Shown here piece after piece: positions 10,101 through 20,703 of a stretch of 64,000 nt of DNA. Made by a program: the position numbers and the translations under genes. Within the stretch, counting starts at the first letter, position 1. Each line of letters begins with the position of its first letter. The DNA is from Cladocopium goreaui. Its lineage: Eukaryota; Sar; Dinophyceae; Suessiales; Symbiodiniaceae. Below the pieces are notes generated by a model. The model was not told the DNA's origin and did not search any database. It worked only from the letters and a program-made list of their open reading frames with translations. The stretch lies in the NCBI GenBank assembly GCA_947184155.2, contig CAMXCT020001857.1, positions 124,001 to 188,000 on the forward strand, in the 5' to 3' direction.

Positions 10101-12431
10101 TCCTATACTTGGACGCACTCGTCTGGCAAACGTATGAGGTTGGATTATGTGCTTCTCAACAGCCGACTGTTTGAAATGGTTGCGACGTCTGAGACCTGGT
10201 TGTCCTATGATGGCACGTTCACGCATGAGGACCATATCCCGGCTTGTCTTGACCTTATTGGGTGGATTCCATGCCCTAGTCCCCAAGAAAAGGTCACCTG
10301 GGATGAGAATGCCTTGCTCGACCCACGACGTTGTCAAGCATTTCAAGAAGCCCTGGCCACTTTGCCGGTCCCTGCTTGGGAGGTGTCTGTGGATGCACAC
10401 TGTCAAATCTATGAAGGTCAGTATTTTCAACTTGCCAGGCAGTTTTTCTCCAAAGTTCCAGGGAGCCGCAAGAGACCCACCCTGAGTTCGGATACTTTGA
10501 GTGCAATCGCTTTCAAAAGGCATATTTTGGATTGCGGCCGCTCCTGGGAACTCATGACCAGTGTAGAATTCCGTGAGGAGTTAAAAGCCATCGAGAGTCA
10601 AGTGCGCAAGATGGTTACCAGAGACCTGCAAATCTTCTATGACCAACTCCTTGTGAAGCTGCAGGAAGCCGGACAGTTGCATGATCATAAGCAGATGTTC
10701 CGTACCCTGTCTCGCCTCGGCGGCAAGCGGCACAAGAGAAATGGTGTTGCAAAACCCCTTCCCATGTTGAGAGACCCTGAGGGACAACTGGTCAAGTCTT
10801 ATGTGCAGCAACAGCAACTGTGGCTCCATCAATTTGCGGCAATCGAGGCTGGAGTGCCGATTAGTCAGCAAGCCCTTCGTAGTGCAGATTCTGCGGGATT
10901 AGGGCTGGCTCTTGATTTGCCGGAAGCATGTTCTTTTCCGTCAGACTGGCAGTTGCAAGAAGCAGTCTCCAAACTCAAACGAGGCCGAGTGCCTGGTCCT
11001 AATGGGATCACGCCTTGTCTTTTGAAAGCAGGAGGCAGTGTCTTCACAAAGCAGCTCACCACCTTGACTACAAAGACAGTTGCGCATGGGAAAGAGCCTA
11101 CCTCTTGGAAAGGAGGCAAATTGGTCCCTTTATTTAAAGGGCGTGACTCCCCGCCTGACCCCCATGCTTACAGAGCCATCTATATTTCGGACCATACTTC
11201 GAAGCTCTACCACCGCATGTTGCGTCAGCGTCTCGAAGTCCCATGGATGAAACATATGGATTTGTTGCAGTTCGGAGGCCGTAAATCGCTTGGCACGGAC
11301 ATTGCCCACCACATGCTTGAAGCCCATCAGTTTTGGTGTCGTTGCCAGAAGTTGCCTTCAGCAATTGTCTTTTTTGACTTGCGTGCAGCTTTTTATTCGG
11401 TGCTTAGGCAGGCATTGACCGCTGTGGTTATTGATTCTACTACACCCACTGTCGCCTTGAGTAGATTGGGCATTTCACCGCAGATTTGGGCAGCCTGGCT
11501 TGATCAAGCCTCGCAGGATCATGCCCTCATTGAGGCTTCACCGCACTTAGAGAAGCTGATCCAGGATTGCATGACCAACACTTTTTTCACGATTGAAGGC
11601 TTGCAAGGGGTCTGTAAGACTACCCGTGGCACACGTCCAGGGGATCCCTTAGGCGATTTGCTTTTCAACTTGATTATGCGGTTGGTGCTGAAAGACACCC
11701 ATGCCTTCCTACAAGACCACACCAATGCCGTATGGATGGGCGCACCCGATTCCTGTGAGTCTTTTGCGGAAGGCAATGGCATTCCCACAAGTGCTTACTT
11801 CGATGTCTCATATGTAGATGATGCAGCCGTAGCACTGCATGCAGAAACTGTCCAAGAAACTGAGAACATGATTACCGGTTACCGCCGTTTAGTCAAGCAT
11901 TTTGCGGTTGACAATGTTTGCAATGCGTGTGCCAAAATCTACCACACCCGAAAACGGCTGATTGAGCATTTGCGAGATGCCACTTCCTGCCTTCAGGTTT
12001 TGCAAGCATGTTTTCCACCTCTTTCTGATGAACAGGTTGTTGCCATGGACGCTCAAGATCATGCTACCACACTGGATCTTCGCTCTCAGGGGTGGGGGGC
12101 TAGTAAGGCCCTCATTCCAATGCGCAAAGTTAGTGGTCCACTGTTGCCACCACCTGGTTCCGCTGGAGCCTTGGCGATGTTTGCAAAGTGGTCTGCCAGG
12201 AATCCAGTCAGTGGCACTGCGTACAACCATTTCCAAGGCCATGCGCTTGCGCAAGCCGAGGTAGAGCAGCCCCGTGTGATGCTTTTTGAGGAGGACATGC
12301 CGGCATTCATCTTTCAGTCAGGTGGTGGTATGAACCAAGGTGATGGCAGATTTTCAATGTTTGGTTTGGCACGTGAGACCGCTTTGTTGCACATTCGCTG
12401 CCAGGTGTTCGTGCATTTCTATTCTGGCTGA
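7107..12431 (+). pseudogene. LINE ORF2, main part: RNase H, APE endonuclease, reverse transcriptase, zinc finger
   Basis: The frame opens at 7107. It shifts out at about 8520 and back at about 8690, where ASQLDAVLPRSRPN and following codons lie in another frame. RNase H (about 8780-9200) shows FVDGATS, AELSAL, RPDLSLS and RGHTNHAWNDLADALA, giving the D-E-D-D set. APE endonuclease (about 9440-10260) shows GLQETR, FVDANA, RLDYVLL and HEDHIP. Reverse transcriptase (about 10930-11910) shows FFDLRAAFYSV, RGTRPGDPLGDLLF and YVDD. After FAVDN the sequence jumps to a C2H2-like finger, CNACAKIYHTRKRLIEHL, so the RT thumb appears deleted. RNase H lies before the endonuclease, unlike the usual LINE order. 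The active sites look intact, yet the frame is broken. Confidence 0.85.
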
Positions 12432-13236
12432 GCAAAGAGTTTTTCCAGATGGGCAGCAGCTTTTTGTGCTGTCAGTGGATATGTGCTTACAACGTGAGCG
12501 CGGCGATCTTGCCACATCAAGTTCCCTGTCATGGTGGATTCAACGCATTAAATCTGGGCAGATATGCGGCGCCGGGGGAGGACCCCCTTGTGAGTCCTTC
12601 TCCGCGGCCCGCTTGCTGGAAGGAGGTCCTCCCCCGGTCCGCTCAGGTACATGGCCGGAGGGCATCCCCAACATTCCGTTGCAGGCTTGGCGACAAGTGA
12701 TGGTTGGGTCGAGACTTATGCGTTTTATCCTTGACGTATTCCTTACGCTGGTTCTTGTTGGCGGTTGTGCCTTTATTGAGCACCCGCAGTATCCTTTGTG
12801 GGCGCGTGCCATGGACCCCTCCAGCGTATGGTCCAGTCGACCCATGAGACTGCTCAGGACCATTGCTGCGGTCGGTGTGACGAGTTTCGACCAGTGCATC
12901 TTCGGATGCCTGGCACGTAAACCCACTACAATCATCCATTTACGGCTGCCGTTGTTGCGGAAGACTATTTTGGGCACTGGCTACATGGGCAGGTGCCATC
13001 ATTTGGCTTCTCATCACGAGGCGCTAGCCGGCAGAGATGGTGCTGGGATCTTCAAGACCGCTAGGGGCAAGGTGTACCCCCCAGGGCTCAATAGAGCTCT
13101 GGCGAATGCCGTGGCAGACTTTGTACAGCAGACGTTTGCCGGCTCCCAAACTCAGACTCTACCATCTGAGTTCTTGGATCTGATTGCGAATGATTTTGTG
13201 TCCGATGAGATTGTACAGCCAGATTTCTATGGATGA
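12410..13236 (+). pseudogene. LINE ORF2 C-terminal domain, cytosine-methyltransferase-like motifs
   Basis: The preceding frame ends VHFYSG-stop at 12431, and the protein continues in another frame (EQRVFPDGQQLFVLSVD...) to the TGA at 13234-13236. Visible motifs are HFYSG (compare motif I, FSG), VLSVD, GGGPPCESFSAAR (compare motif IV with its PPC), FIEHPQYPLW, and CLARKPTTIIHL (compare the KPT block of some C5 methyltransferases). I recall this block as the usual C-terminus of such dinoflagellate LINE proteins. About 15 residues between HFYSG and EQRVF seem lost at the frameshift. A methyltransferase fold is inferred from motif order only. Confidence 0.6.
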
Positions 13237-13312
13237 GACATCGGACTGCACAGAGTAGCATCAGTTCCCTTGCATGAACCGAGCAAGACCTCCTTGCAGT
13301 ACGCGAAATTAA

Positions 13313-13372
13313 ATAATCCTTCCCATTGACTAACTCATATTTTTCAGAGGGGTAGGCTTAACCACCAACCAG
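13313..13372 (+). mobile_element. Right duplication and right half of the split foldback element
   Basis: 13313-13327 repeats the 15 bases at 3043-3057. 13328-13372 then completes the TGGTTGGTGG family, including the conserved CATATTTTTCAGAGG and the terminal CCACCAACCAG. Confidence 0.9.
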
Positions 13373-13950
13373 AAATGGTTTATGACTGCGCTGTTCAATT
13401 TGAATGCTGGAGATTCACCACTGCAGTTGAGTGAAATTAACCCGACAACAAAATTGGGGAGGCTTACCAAACGTGTATTTTCAAGGTCTTTTTCTTTCCA
13501 GGTTGACACATGGGATTCATGATTCGCCACGAGTTGTAGCCTAAGTTAAATAGTGAACAATGAAAACTGATTCTGAAAACATGTCTTAACCACTTCCGAC
13601 ATCATCCTATAACTAGATATGATATAACATTATATTATATATATATATGACCAATTTAACCATGGAGAAATCCAAGCAACATCGCATGATTTTCATTTTA
13701 ACAAACTAGAACAATCTTAAACGGGTAGAAACTAATCCAAATCCAAAATAGTCTTTTGGAATCAATTTTTGATCATCTACGTTCACCATTTTTTTTTTTC
13801 AGGGTATCTAAGATTGGCTACAATAAATAAACGTATATACACATACTTAATGTGGTTAAAACAATGTCATAAACCACCCATTTGGGAACGGTTTGTACCA
13901 GCTATGAATCATTCCAACAAAAAAAACGTCAATCACCAAGATCAGCACAG
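13373..13950. other. Intergenic or intronic AT-rich DNA
   Basis: No gene seen. It contains a TA run near 13630-13650. The segment 13740-13830 also occurs in similar form at 60460-60555 (AATAGTCTTTTGGAATCAAT, then a T-run and AGGGTATCTAAGATTGG), so it is a dispersed repeat. Confidence 0.5.
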
Positions 13951-14023
13951 GAGGCTAAGCCACAAGAGCTGCAAGAAATTCCGCACAGTCGCTGGTTTTG
14001 CCGTTGGGGTTTCCGACCCTCAG
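13951..14023 (+). CDS. Putative exon A
   Basis: The acceptor is ATCAGCACAG and the donor is GTGACT. Two frames are open. The one that fits the next candidate (starts with one base of a split codon, leaves none) reads RLSHKSCKKFRTVAGFAVGV and on to SDPQ. GC content rises sharply against its surroundings. Protein family unknown. Confidence 0.3.
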
Positions 14024-14935
14024 GTGACTAAAAATACCCAAGGGTTGATTGGTTAAGAACTAGGGAATAATACCAACAATTATAGTGGTTTTATGGGTGT
14101 ATTTCTTTTAACTATGAAAGATAGGACATATAACATCAATACATGATGGTTGAGTGGATTATGATAAGAACTAACAAGCTATACGAATGGCTCGAGGTAA
14201 TTTGTTACTTTGCAATGGAATATGGATTGTTTATTGATGATATACCATGATATACTGAAGTTCAGAATGGTTTTCGATTGCTATATTGAATTACCAGAAG
14301 GGGAAAGTGGACAGATATGGATAGATGACAGTTTTTTGCAGGAGTTGGGTGAAGTTAAGCAACCAAAGATGTGAATGGTTTATAATACTGCGAAGTAGCC
14401 CAGGCAAAGTAGGATGACTTGTTGTACAGTTGAGTGAGCATGGAGCAACTGTTTTGTTTTTCCTGGGGAGCCTGTCACCTGTCAGTTTCATCAAGTTGTT
14501 CATACTGGTTGAGGAGCTTTGGACTGGCATCATTGCATCATTTTCTACTATTTGGTGAACATTCTTCGGCAGAAGTTAAGTTGTCTTTGTTTCTTTTTCT
14601 CGCACCCCAAGATGGCTTGGGTATGCACAGCTGGAGTCTAGAAAACCGTGAGGTCCAGTAATTGTTTCCCAATTTTGCAAAGTTTGTGCTGGTCGTTAGT
14701 CTCTGCAAGTCGTAGGGAAAACACATTTTCGAGAAATCAATGGATTCTTCAGCAACATGGGGGATTCTAGCGTCTGACGAATCGGATATAATTCATCTGT
14801 AGAACAACTCATCTGGTTTATGGTTTGACGTATGTGAACTTCAAGCGTCGTTTCATTGGGATGATCCCCAATGACAAAGTCATGGGGCCCAAAGACTTGG
14901 ATCGGAGAGAACTCTTGGATTCCCTCAATGTGAAC

Positions 14936-15063
14936 CCCCCAGGGCCCCAGTGATGTGAATGTTGGTTTAGATTCGCCCCAGTAACTATTGTTATTTGCGT
15001 ACCATAAACCATAGTTGTTGGAGTTACAAACCAACTTAGCTATCGAACGGGGGCCTCACATTG
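14936..15063. mobile_element. CAATGTGAGGCCCCC-family foldback element
   Basis: The right end GGGGGCCTCACATTG is intact and the left end is CAATGTGAACCCCCC. The internal GTTGGTTTAGATTCGCCCC and CCAACTTAGC pair is present. It lies just upstream of putative exon B. Confidence 0.8.
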
Positions 15064-15089
15064 CTTGGATCACTTTGGCGAAGTCTCAG

Positions 15090-15161
15090 GCTGGAGTGAG
15101 AATTATTGGCCATCTGGCCCCATTGCACGCGGCTGGGATGGAGATCTGTGAATCACATGGG
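15090..15161 (+). CDS. Putative exon B
   Basis: Acceptor GAAGTCTCAG and donor GTACCG bound 72 bases that are open in phase (24 codons): AGVRIIGHLAPLHAAGMEIC, then ESHG. Exon A in its favoured frame ends at a codon boundary, so A>B>C would join in phase. Not recognised. Confidence 0.4.
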
Positions 15162-15816
15162 GTACCGGTGCAATACGAATACAGTAAACCGAGGGGTGAA
15201 CATCATAGGTGAGATTTCTCCATTGTTTTCGTTCCAGCGGGAGGAATGCCAAATCTACAGATTTGGATAATGACATGTTTGACCATCAAAAGCACAAAGC
15301 AGAATCTACCCTCTGGTAATTGCATAGCGAACTGGAAAGATCCACCATTTTCAATGGGAAATTCCACTATTTCTATGGTAATCTCTACCATCCCCAAGGT
15401 GCCCCGAAAAAAAAAAAATCGTGCGGCTCTTTTTCGTTTATCAAAGACCCATGGATGTCAGGGTTTTTATATACGGTATACTATTAATAAAGGGGCTCAG
15501 AAAGGGGTCATGTTACTAAGCCCAATATCTATCCATCATTGGCAGGTGATATTATTAGAGTATCATTATATACATATATACATACTATATGTTCCCATAA
15601 TATCCCATCATATTATCTCCATTAATGTTAGTAAAGCAGTAGAAACCCATTCCCCAATTTTACCATACAATGGGTAATTAAAACGAAAGCATCAATCCAT
15701 TTTTTGGTGGCTCATAATTGCTTGACTAACCGACTAACCCCATTTTGCTTGGTTGAATCACTTAGCCACTGGTAATTTAACAAAGCTATTGAACATTGCC
15801 ATTTATAGTTGATTTA

Positions 15817-15922
15817 ACCTCTGGTAAACTAACATGACCATGGAAAATCAATCATCATTTTTAAAAGGAACATCAACTATAAATGGCAATTTTCAATAGC
15901 TATGTTTGTTTACCAGGGGGTA
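15817..15922. mobile_element. TACCCTCTGGTAA-family foldback element
   Basis: The ends are ACCTCTGGTAAAC and GTTTACCAGGGGGTA. Arms extend inwards through CTAACAT, CATGGAAAA and AGCTATG. The family (about 108 bp, ends TACCCTCTGGTAA and TTACCAGAGGGTA) has about twenty copies in this window. Confidence 0.8.
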
Positions 15923-16179
15923 GCCATCAAAAATAGTGAATTTCCACAGCTATGTTAGTTGTCCAGAGGGTATCTTCCATTTTGGTCATTTGTTTCCCCC
16001 GTTTCCTAGGTACAGGACACTTGGCGCAGTTGTTCCTCTGCGAGGCGGGGGGAGTTGCATGGAAACATCCTATATATATACCTGGGTTGGTTTAAGGTTA
16101 TTTTTTATTTTCCAACTGGAAAATCCACTATTTGGGGAATCTATAGTGAATATGTGTTTTTTTTGGGGATCCCTTAAGC

Positions 16180-16242
16180 GTATAATATATATATATATAT
16201 ATATGTATTATATATATACGATATATATATGTATATATATAG
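16180..16242. repeat. TA microsatellite
   Basis: Nearly pure (TA)n with small interruptions. Similar runs occur near 17575-17650, 18150-18185, 18855-18900, 22450-22515, 39537-39590, 45425-45465 and 48625-48665. Confidence 0.9.
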
Positions 16243-16464
16243 TACCCCCAAAAAAATAATGGTATATTATATGTAGGTATATAATGCTATAAACCATATT
16301 TAGGTATTATGGTATATAATCTATACTTTATTATACATAGGGGTTTCCATAAACGGGCTACCTTGAAAAATGGATGGTTTATAATGGAGACAATGCTATT
16401 AAAATGGATGATCTAGAGGTATCCCTATTTCAGGAAATCTCCTTATACATACTACATACATATA

Positions 16465-16579
16465 TTTGGGTAAAAAACGGTGACCTTATTGTGACCTCAC
16501 TGGATTCATGGCTAGTAAGGGGAATCGTCACCCAATGACCACAAGCTTCGGGTTAGTCAAATATTATACTTCACCCAGA
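16465..16579. mobile_element. TCTGGGTAAATT-family foldback element (degenerate)
   Basis: The ends TTTGGGTAAA and TTCACCCAGA flank the family core GGATTCATGGCTAGTAAGGG. Better copies are at 37953-38073, 48670-48792, 51243-51370 and 55492-55604. Confidence 0.65.
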
Positions 16580-16605
16580 TATATAGATATGGAATGAGAT
16601 GCAGT

Positions 16606-16710
16606 CTGGTTGGTGGTTTGGAACATGGCTTTTATTTGTCTATTCAGTTGGGAATTTCATCATCCCAACTGACTTTCATATTTTTCAGGTGGGTTGAAAC
16701 CACAGACCAG
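16606..16710. mobile_element. TGGTTGGTGG-family foldback element
   Basis: The ends are CTGGTTGGTGGTTTGGAACA and GTTGAAACCACAGACCAG. The middle pair CAGTTGGGAAT and CATCCCAACTGA gives a second hairpin. The family motif CATATTTTTCAG is present. Confidence 0.9.
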
Positions 16711-16922
16711 CAGTATAATTATCATACCCCACAAATTGTTGTTTTCACTTACTTTATTCAAACAATCAATCCTGGCGGCCTATCATTGTACTGTAGTCTA
16801 TAGCCACATCTAACCATAGATATATGATATCTAACCATAGATATATCATATATGTATGGTTCGATGTGGCTAATATTGTATATCTACATGCCATAGACTT
16901 TGCCTTCATCGCATCTTCACAG

Positions 16923-16964
16923 GTGGCGATTGTGCTACTTTCTTGGAAGTTCTCGGCCTTCTTT
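16923..16964 (+). CDS. Putative micro-exon C
   Basis: Acceptor GCATCTTCACAG and donor GTGAGT bound 42 in-phase bases, VAIVLLSWKFSAFF. The peptide is strongly hydrophobic and could be part of a membrane helix. It is short enough to be a chance match despite good splice signals. Confidence 0.35.
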
Positions 16965-17289
16965 GTGAGTCGTTTGCTGCGTAGCTGGGTTGCTATCCAG
17001 TGTTGTTGTTTTTTGGGGCATGGTGATTACCCTGCAGCAATCAAACATGGAAAAATCAATAGAATTCCTGAGTTATTTCGATGATTTCCCAGCTAGAAAC
17101 CTCCATAAACAGTGCAGGGATCTCCCAGCCTGCCACGATAAATCCAAAACTACACCAGTCTAGTCTAGGAGAGAATTATTGTGTATACCCCCAACTTCAA
17201 GGATGCTGGTCATCATAGCATGATGGCAGAAAAAATGGGCAATAATTGGGGATGGTGACTATGGCATTGGTGGCATTGGGTTTTATCAG

Positions 17290-17372
17290 ATTGGTGGATT
17301 TGATTGGGGTGAAGAATCAGGCCATGTTTTTGTTTGAAACCGACACATGGTTCTCAGATTTCATTTTCCCAG
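17290..17372 (+). CDS. Putative exon D
   Basis: The acceptor is TTTTATCAG and the donor is CCCAG/GTAGGT. The peptide reads LVDLIGVKNQAMFLFETDTW, then FSDFIFP. It starts with one base of a split codon and leaves one, which fits exon E. It does not fit exons B and C, so two transcripts or missing exons must be assumed. Confidence 0.4.
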
Positions 17373-18346
17373 GTAGGTTTATTTTGTGGTTCGTATCTAT
17401 GATCAGCCATCCAGAGCCGGATGTTTTTTTTGTAGACCCAAAATTATGGCAGTTCAGTTGGGGTTGTCTGAGGCCAGCCATTCTCCCAGCGATGTTTGTG
17501 GGTTTAGCTCAGTCTCAAAGGACAATGAAGACCAGTTCCCAGTTGCTCAAGGGATGTGTGATATACATGTATACAATATGATATAACTATATATATTATA
17601 ATTATATGTATATGTATATATTATAATTGCATATTATATATATATTATAATTATCGAATGAACATGAATGGTCTAAATAGATTATCTAAAGGCTAGCTTG
17701 ATGAGCAAGGTGCTTGATAGGTGAGCTAGATGACACTCTGAAATATCCATTGTGATAGGCGAAGTTCCGACCACGTGCTAGCCGTATTTTGGGAACCTGC
17801 ACAACTCCCATGATCCTGAAAGAAGCCAAAAAAACGCCTGCGCTTTTCGGTTGAAACCTCAGATGCCACGCTTATGCCACGCTTCAGCCCCTGACTTCTA
17901 TGGATCCTTTTCCTTAGTGCAGATCTGCTGTTCGTCGACCCTCAGGTCGCCGGCTCGTGGTCGTTTGCTTGAAACCACTTTTGACTGGCCGATTTCTGAG
18001 ACCTGGCCGCTGAGTCGCTGAAATCTGGAATCTGTTGGAACGAACGCTGGGGAGATGTTCATTTTTCCAGATTTTTCCAAATGTAACATGGGGTCCATTT
18101 TAAACAAAGTTATAGAAAATCCCAGAGTGATGCGTTGGCATTTTACTATATAATATTATATATATATATAATTATATATATTTATTCTATCAAAAATGGC
18201 ACTTTTTTCTCAGGAGGGTAGTTGGCTGCGTCGAAACAAGTTGGGACCATGTTTGCCAGCCCATTGCATCACCCAATGGTACCCAATTTCAGGTTGGTGA
18301 AGTGTTATAATTCTGCCAGACATATATATATATAGCAGCCTCAAAT

Positions 18347-18513
18347 CAATGGGAATAAAAAAGGATCATAACATGGAGGTACTGTACCATATTGTTGGCC
18401 ATATTTTATGGGGAAATTCCCTGAAATTTAAGCCTAAAAAATAGGCCCTACAGTATATATGGTAGGTACCTCCAATCAATCGGTTCCTGACATGGCCATT
18501 GACCAAACATGAT
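18347..18513. repeat. Dispersed repeat with GGAGGTACTGTACCATAT core
   Basis: The block from GGGAATAAAA through ATGGAGGTACTGTACC to GGTACCTCCAATCAATCGG and GGCCATTGACC recurs at 48467-48622 and 60630-60760. GGAGGTAC and GTACCTCC form inverted arms. Confidence 0.75.
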
Positions 18514-18569
18514 AGAAATGTGTGCAACCATGGTGAAAGTTCGATGAGGTTTTCTCCATGGTTCTTCAG

Positions 18570-18665
18570 GATTTCCTTCCAACTCTTGTATTTGCTTGGG
18601 AGCTGCTACATATGTTTTCTTTCCCCAAAATGGATCGTTTGCGCGGATCCACGATTGGCTATCAA
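18570..18665 (+). CDS. Putative exon X
   Basis: Acceptor CCATGGTTCTTCAG and donor GTTGTC bound 32 in-phase codons: DFLPTLVFAWELLHMFSFPK, then MDRLRGSTIGYQ. Composition is protein-like with a hydrophobic first half. Not recognised. Confidence 0.45.
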
Positions 18666-19149
18666 GTTGTCGTTTTTTTAAGTGTGTCTCAAAATTCTGA
18701 ACCCCCAAATCCCCTTTTTTGTTTCTATTGAAATCCCCGTTTTGGGTATCCCGTGTCCAGTGTGATCTTGGACAAACTCCCATGTAGTTGGTGGTTGGAA
18801 CTATATTCTTGATGTTCAACCCTTTTAAACACGAGATGATCATCCCGAACCCACCATATATATATGTATATGTATATATATATATATTATATATATATTT
18901 GAGTTTTTTTGATTTTCAACCCACAGAATGGGATGATGATCCTAAACACACCATAGATTTCAGAGGTTTCAACCCTTCAAAAATGGGACCCAGACGTCTG
19001 ACTTTGCTGAGGACGCTTCTTTTTCGACACCGACGGGCTAGGAGGGCGATGCTCCTTGGCGAACCAGGATTGATGGTTGATATATGGAGGTTTCCTAAGT
19101 GGGGGTGCCCCCAAATCATCCCAACGGACCTTTTTATTTTATTTAGGGG

Positions 19150-19257
19150 TACCATCTGGTTATGACTAACATAGCCATGGAAAATCCCAACCATCAATGG
19201 AGGTTTCTAGCTGGGAAAATGATCTATAAATGGGCTATGTTAAATCACCAGAGGGTA
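19150..19257. mobile_element. TACCCTCTGGTAA-family foldback element
   Basis: The ends are TACCATCTGGTTATGACTAA and AAATCACCAGAGGGTA. It sits inside a second inverted pair, ATATATGGAGGTTTCCTAA (19078) and TTTTAGGACACCTCCATATA (19264), so it was inserted into another small element. Confidence 0.8.
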
Positions 19258-19337
19258 CCACTATTTTAGGACACCTCCATATATCGTTGGATGGATTTTT
19301 CAACCGACTCAGAACTGCTCCCCGCACCAGTTTGCAG

Positions 19338-19395
19338 GAAGTTTGGTTCATGATATTTGCGCACGGGCGATGTCCCAGTGCCTGAATTCCGTCGG
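19338..19395 (+). CDS. Putative exon E
   Basis: Acceptor CCAGTTTGCAG and donor GTATCA. The peptide reads SLVHDICARAMSQCLNSV. It starts with two bases of a split codon and leaves two, compatible with D before and Y after. Not recognised. Confidence 0.4.
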
Positions 19396-20250
19396 GTATC
19401 AGCAGCATTTCCCATCAAATGAAGGCTCTCGTGCACTGACAGGCCCCGTCTGACAGGCAGCCAAGCAACTACAAAGGGGAAAGGCTTTTGGATAGCCATT
19501 CGCCCGGCTTGACCCGTTGCCACGTTCCTTGCGATGTGCATTGTAGTCTACACTTAGCTTGAAGATATGATGATGGTATAACTGCCACAATATATAACTG
19601 TATAACATGGTATAACATGGTATAACCACAATTTATATGTATATATAACTGGAAGATACCTACAGCTAACTTATATCACCCAGCACATTTAAATATCTTG
19701 GGATATCTGGGGATCAGCCCAGCTCCCAGAATCAGCCAGCAGCCAGCCGGAGAAAAATGGGGATGTCACGATGTAACCGCAACAAAAAAAAGGACTTATA
19801 GATACTTACAGAATCTAAAAAAGGTACTTATAGACACTGTTATAGCTGATTTGTGAGAACGGCGGTTTTGGTGTATCGTTGGAATGAGAGCTCCACTAGA
19901 CTTGCAGAGAGCTTCAGGAGGCCCACCATGGCGACCATGGTGCTGTTTGTATCTAGGTCCGACCATTGGTTACGCCATTGATTTTAGGATGGCCAAAAAA
20001 CGCTTCAACAACATTTATGGTTTTGATATTATAAATATGGTTAACAGAACGATAACCTACCAATGAAATACCAATGAACTCCAAACATTCAAGGATAAGA
20101 ACACATGATTTCTGGAAACATGTGACATTTTCTGACAATTCTTACCATTCTGACCATTCTGATGCTGCTACAACTAAACTGGCTCGGTTAGTCATGGAAT
20201 CCATTGAACTAAATGGGCCATTTGCCAGTTGTAATGTGTTGATTTACCAG

Positions 20251-20328
20251 GAGGCTACCGTATATGATGCGCATCTGAATGAAGACCAAATCTACCTCAC
20301 CAAAAGCATTCGCAAGCCGTTCGGAAAG
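20251..20328 (+). CDS. Putative exon, frame uncertain
   Basis: Acceptor TTGATTTACCAG and donor AAG/GTTGGT. In phase it gives EATVYDAHLNEDQIYLTKSI, then RKPFGK. An overlapping frame that starts at an ATG (20279) runs on through VEHGVVNALWLARNKGLSFS, so either frame could be the real one. Confidence 0.35.
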
Positions 20329-20444
20329 GTTGGTGTTTCTTCGTACAGAAGGAGTGGAACATGGCGTCGTCAATGCACTTTGGCTGGCACGCAACAAGGG
20401 CCTGTCCTTTTCGGGCCCAAGGGGCCCAATTTTGTGGAATTAGT

Positions 20445-20558
20445 TACCCTCCAGATCCCTCCAGTAAATTAACATAGACCCTGGCAGATGGGGGTTGGAA
20501 GATTAGTTTCCACTAAAATTGGTCATTTTCAGGGTCTATGTTTATTTACCATAGGGTA
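20445..20558. mobile_element. Foldback element, TACCCTCC variant
   Basis: The ends are TACCCTCCAG and ATTTACCATAGGGTA. The inner arms ACATAGACCCTG and CAGGGTCTATGT are shared with the copy at 49003-49107. These two form a subfamily. Confidence 0.8.
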
Positions 20559-20579
20559 ATTAGTTTGCTGGAAAACTTA

Positions 20580-20703
20580 CAATGTGGCCCCCCCAATTAT
20601 AAGTTGGTTTAGATTCGCCCCAGTAACTATAGTTATAAGTACCATAAGCCATAGTTATTGGAGTTATTGGCACCAACTTAGCTATCTTGGGGGCCTCACA
20701 TTG
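20580..20703. mobile_element. CAATGTGAGGCCCCC-family foldback element
   Basis: The left end is CAATGTGGCCCCCCC and the right end is GGGGGCCTCACATTG, with the usual GTTGGTTTAGATTCGCCCC core. Confidence 0.85.

Larger units (their letters stand above)
3058..13312 (+). mobile_element. Full-length, decayed LINE (non-LTR) retrotransposon with spliced-leader 5' end
   Basis: A single insertion of about 10.3 kb is bounded by a 15-bp target-site duplication. It begins with the spliced leader and a 57-nt 5' UTR, then ORF1 (3136-5103), a 68-nt gap, ORF2 (5172-13236) and a 76-nt 3' end without a clear poly(A). ORF2 carries RNase H, APE endonuclease, reverse transcriptase and a methyltransferase-like domain. 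About 1.7 kb near 5418-7106 is a later nested insertion, so the element was about 8.6 kb when it landed. Several frameshifts and one internal deletion make this copy inactive. An alternative, that ORF1 is a separate host retrocopy, would need two insertions sharing one pair of duplications. Confidence 0.88.
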
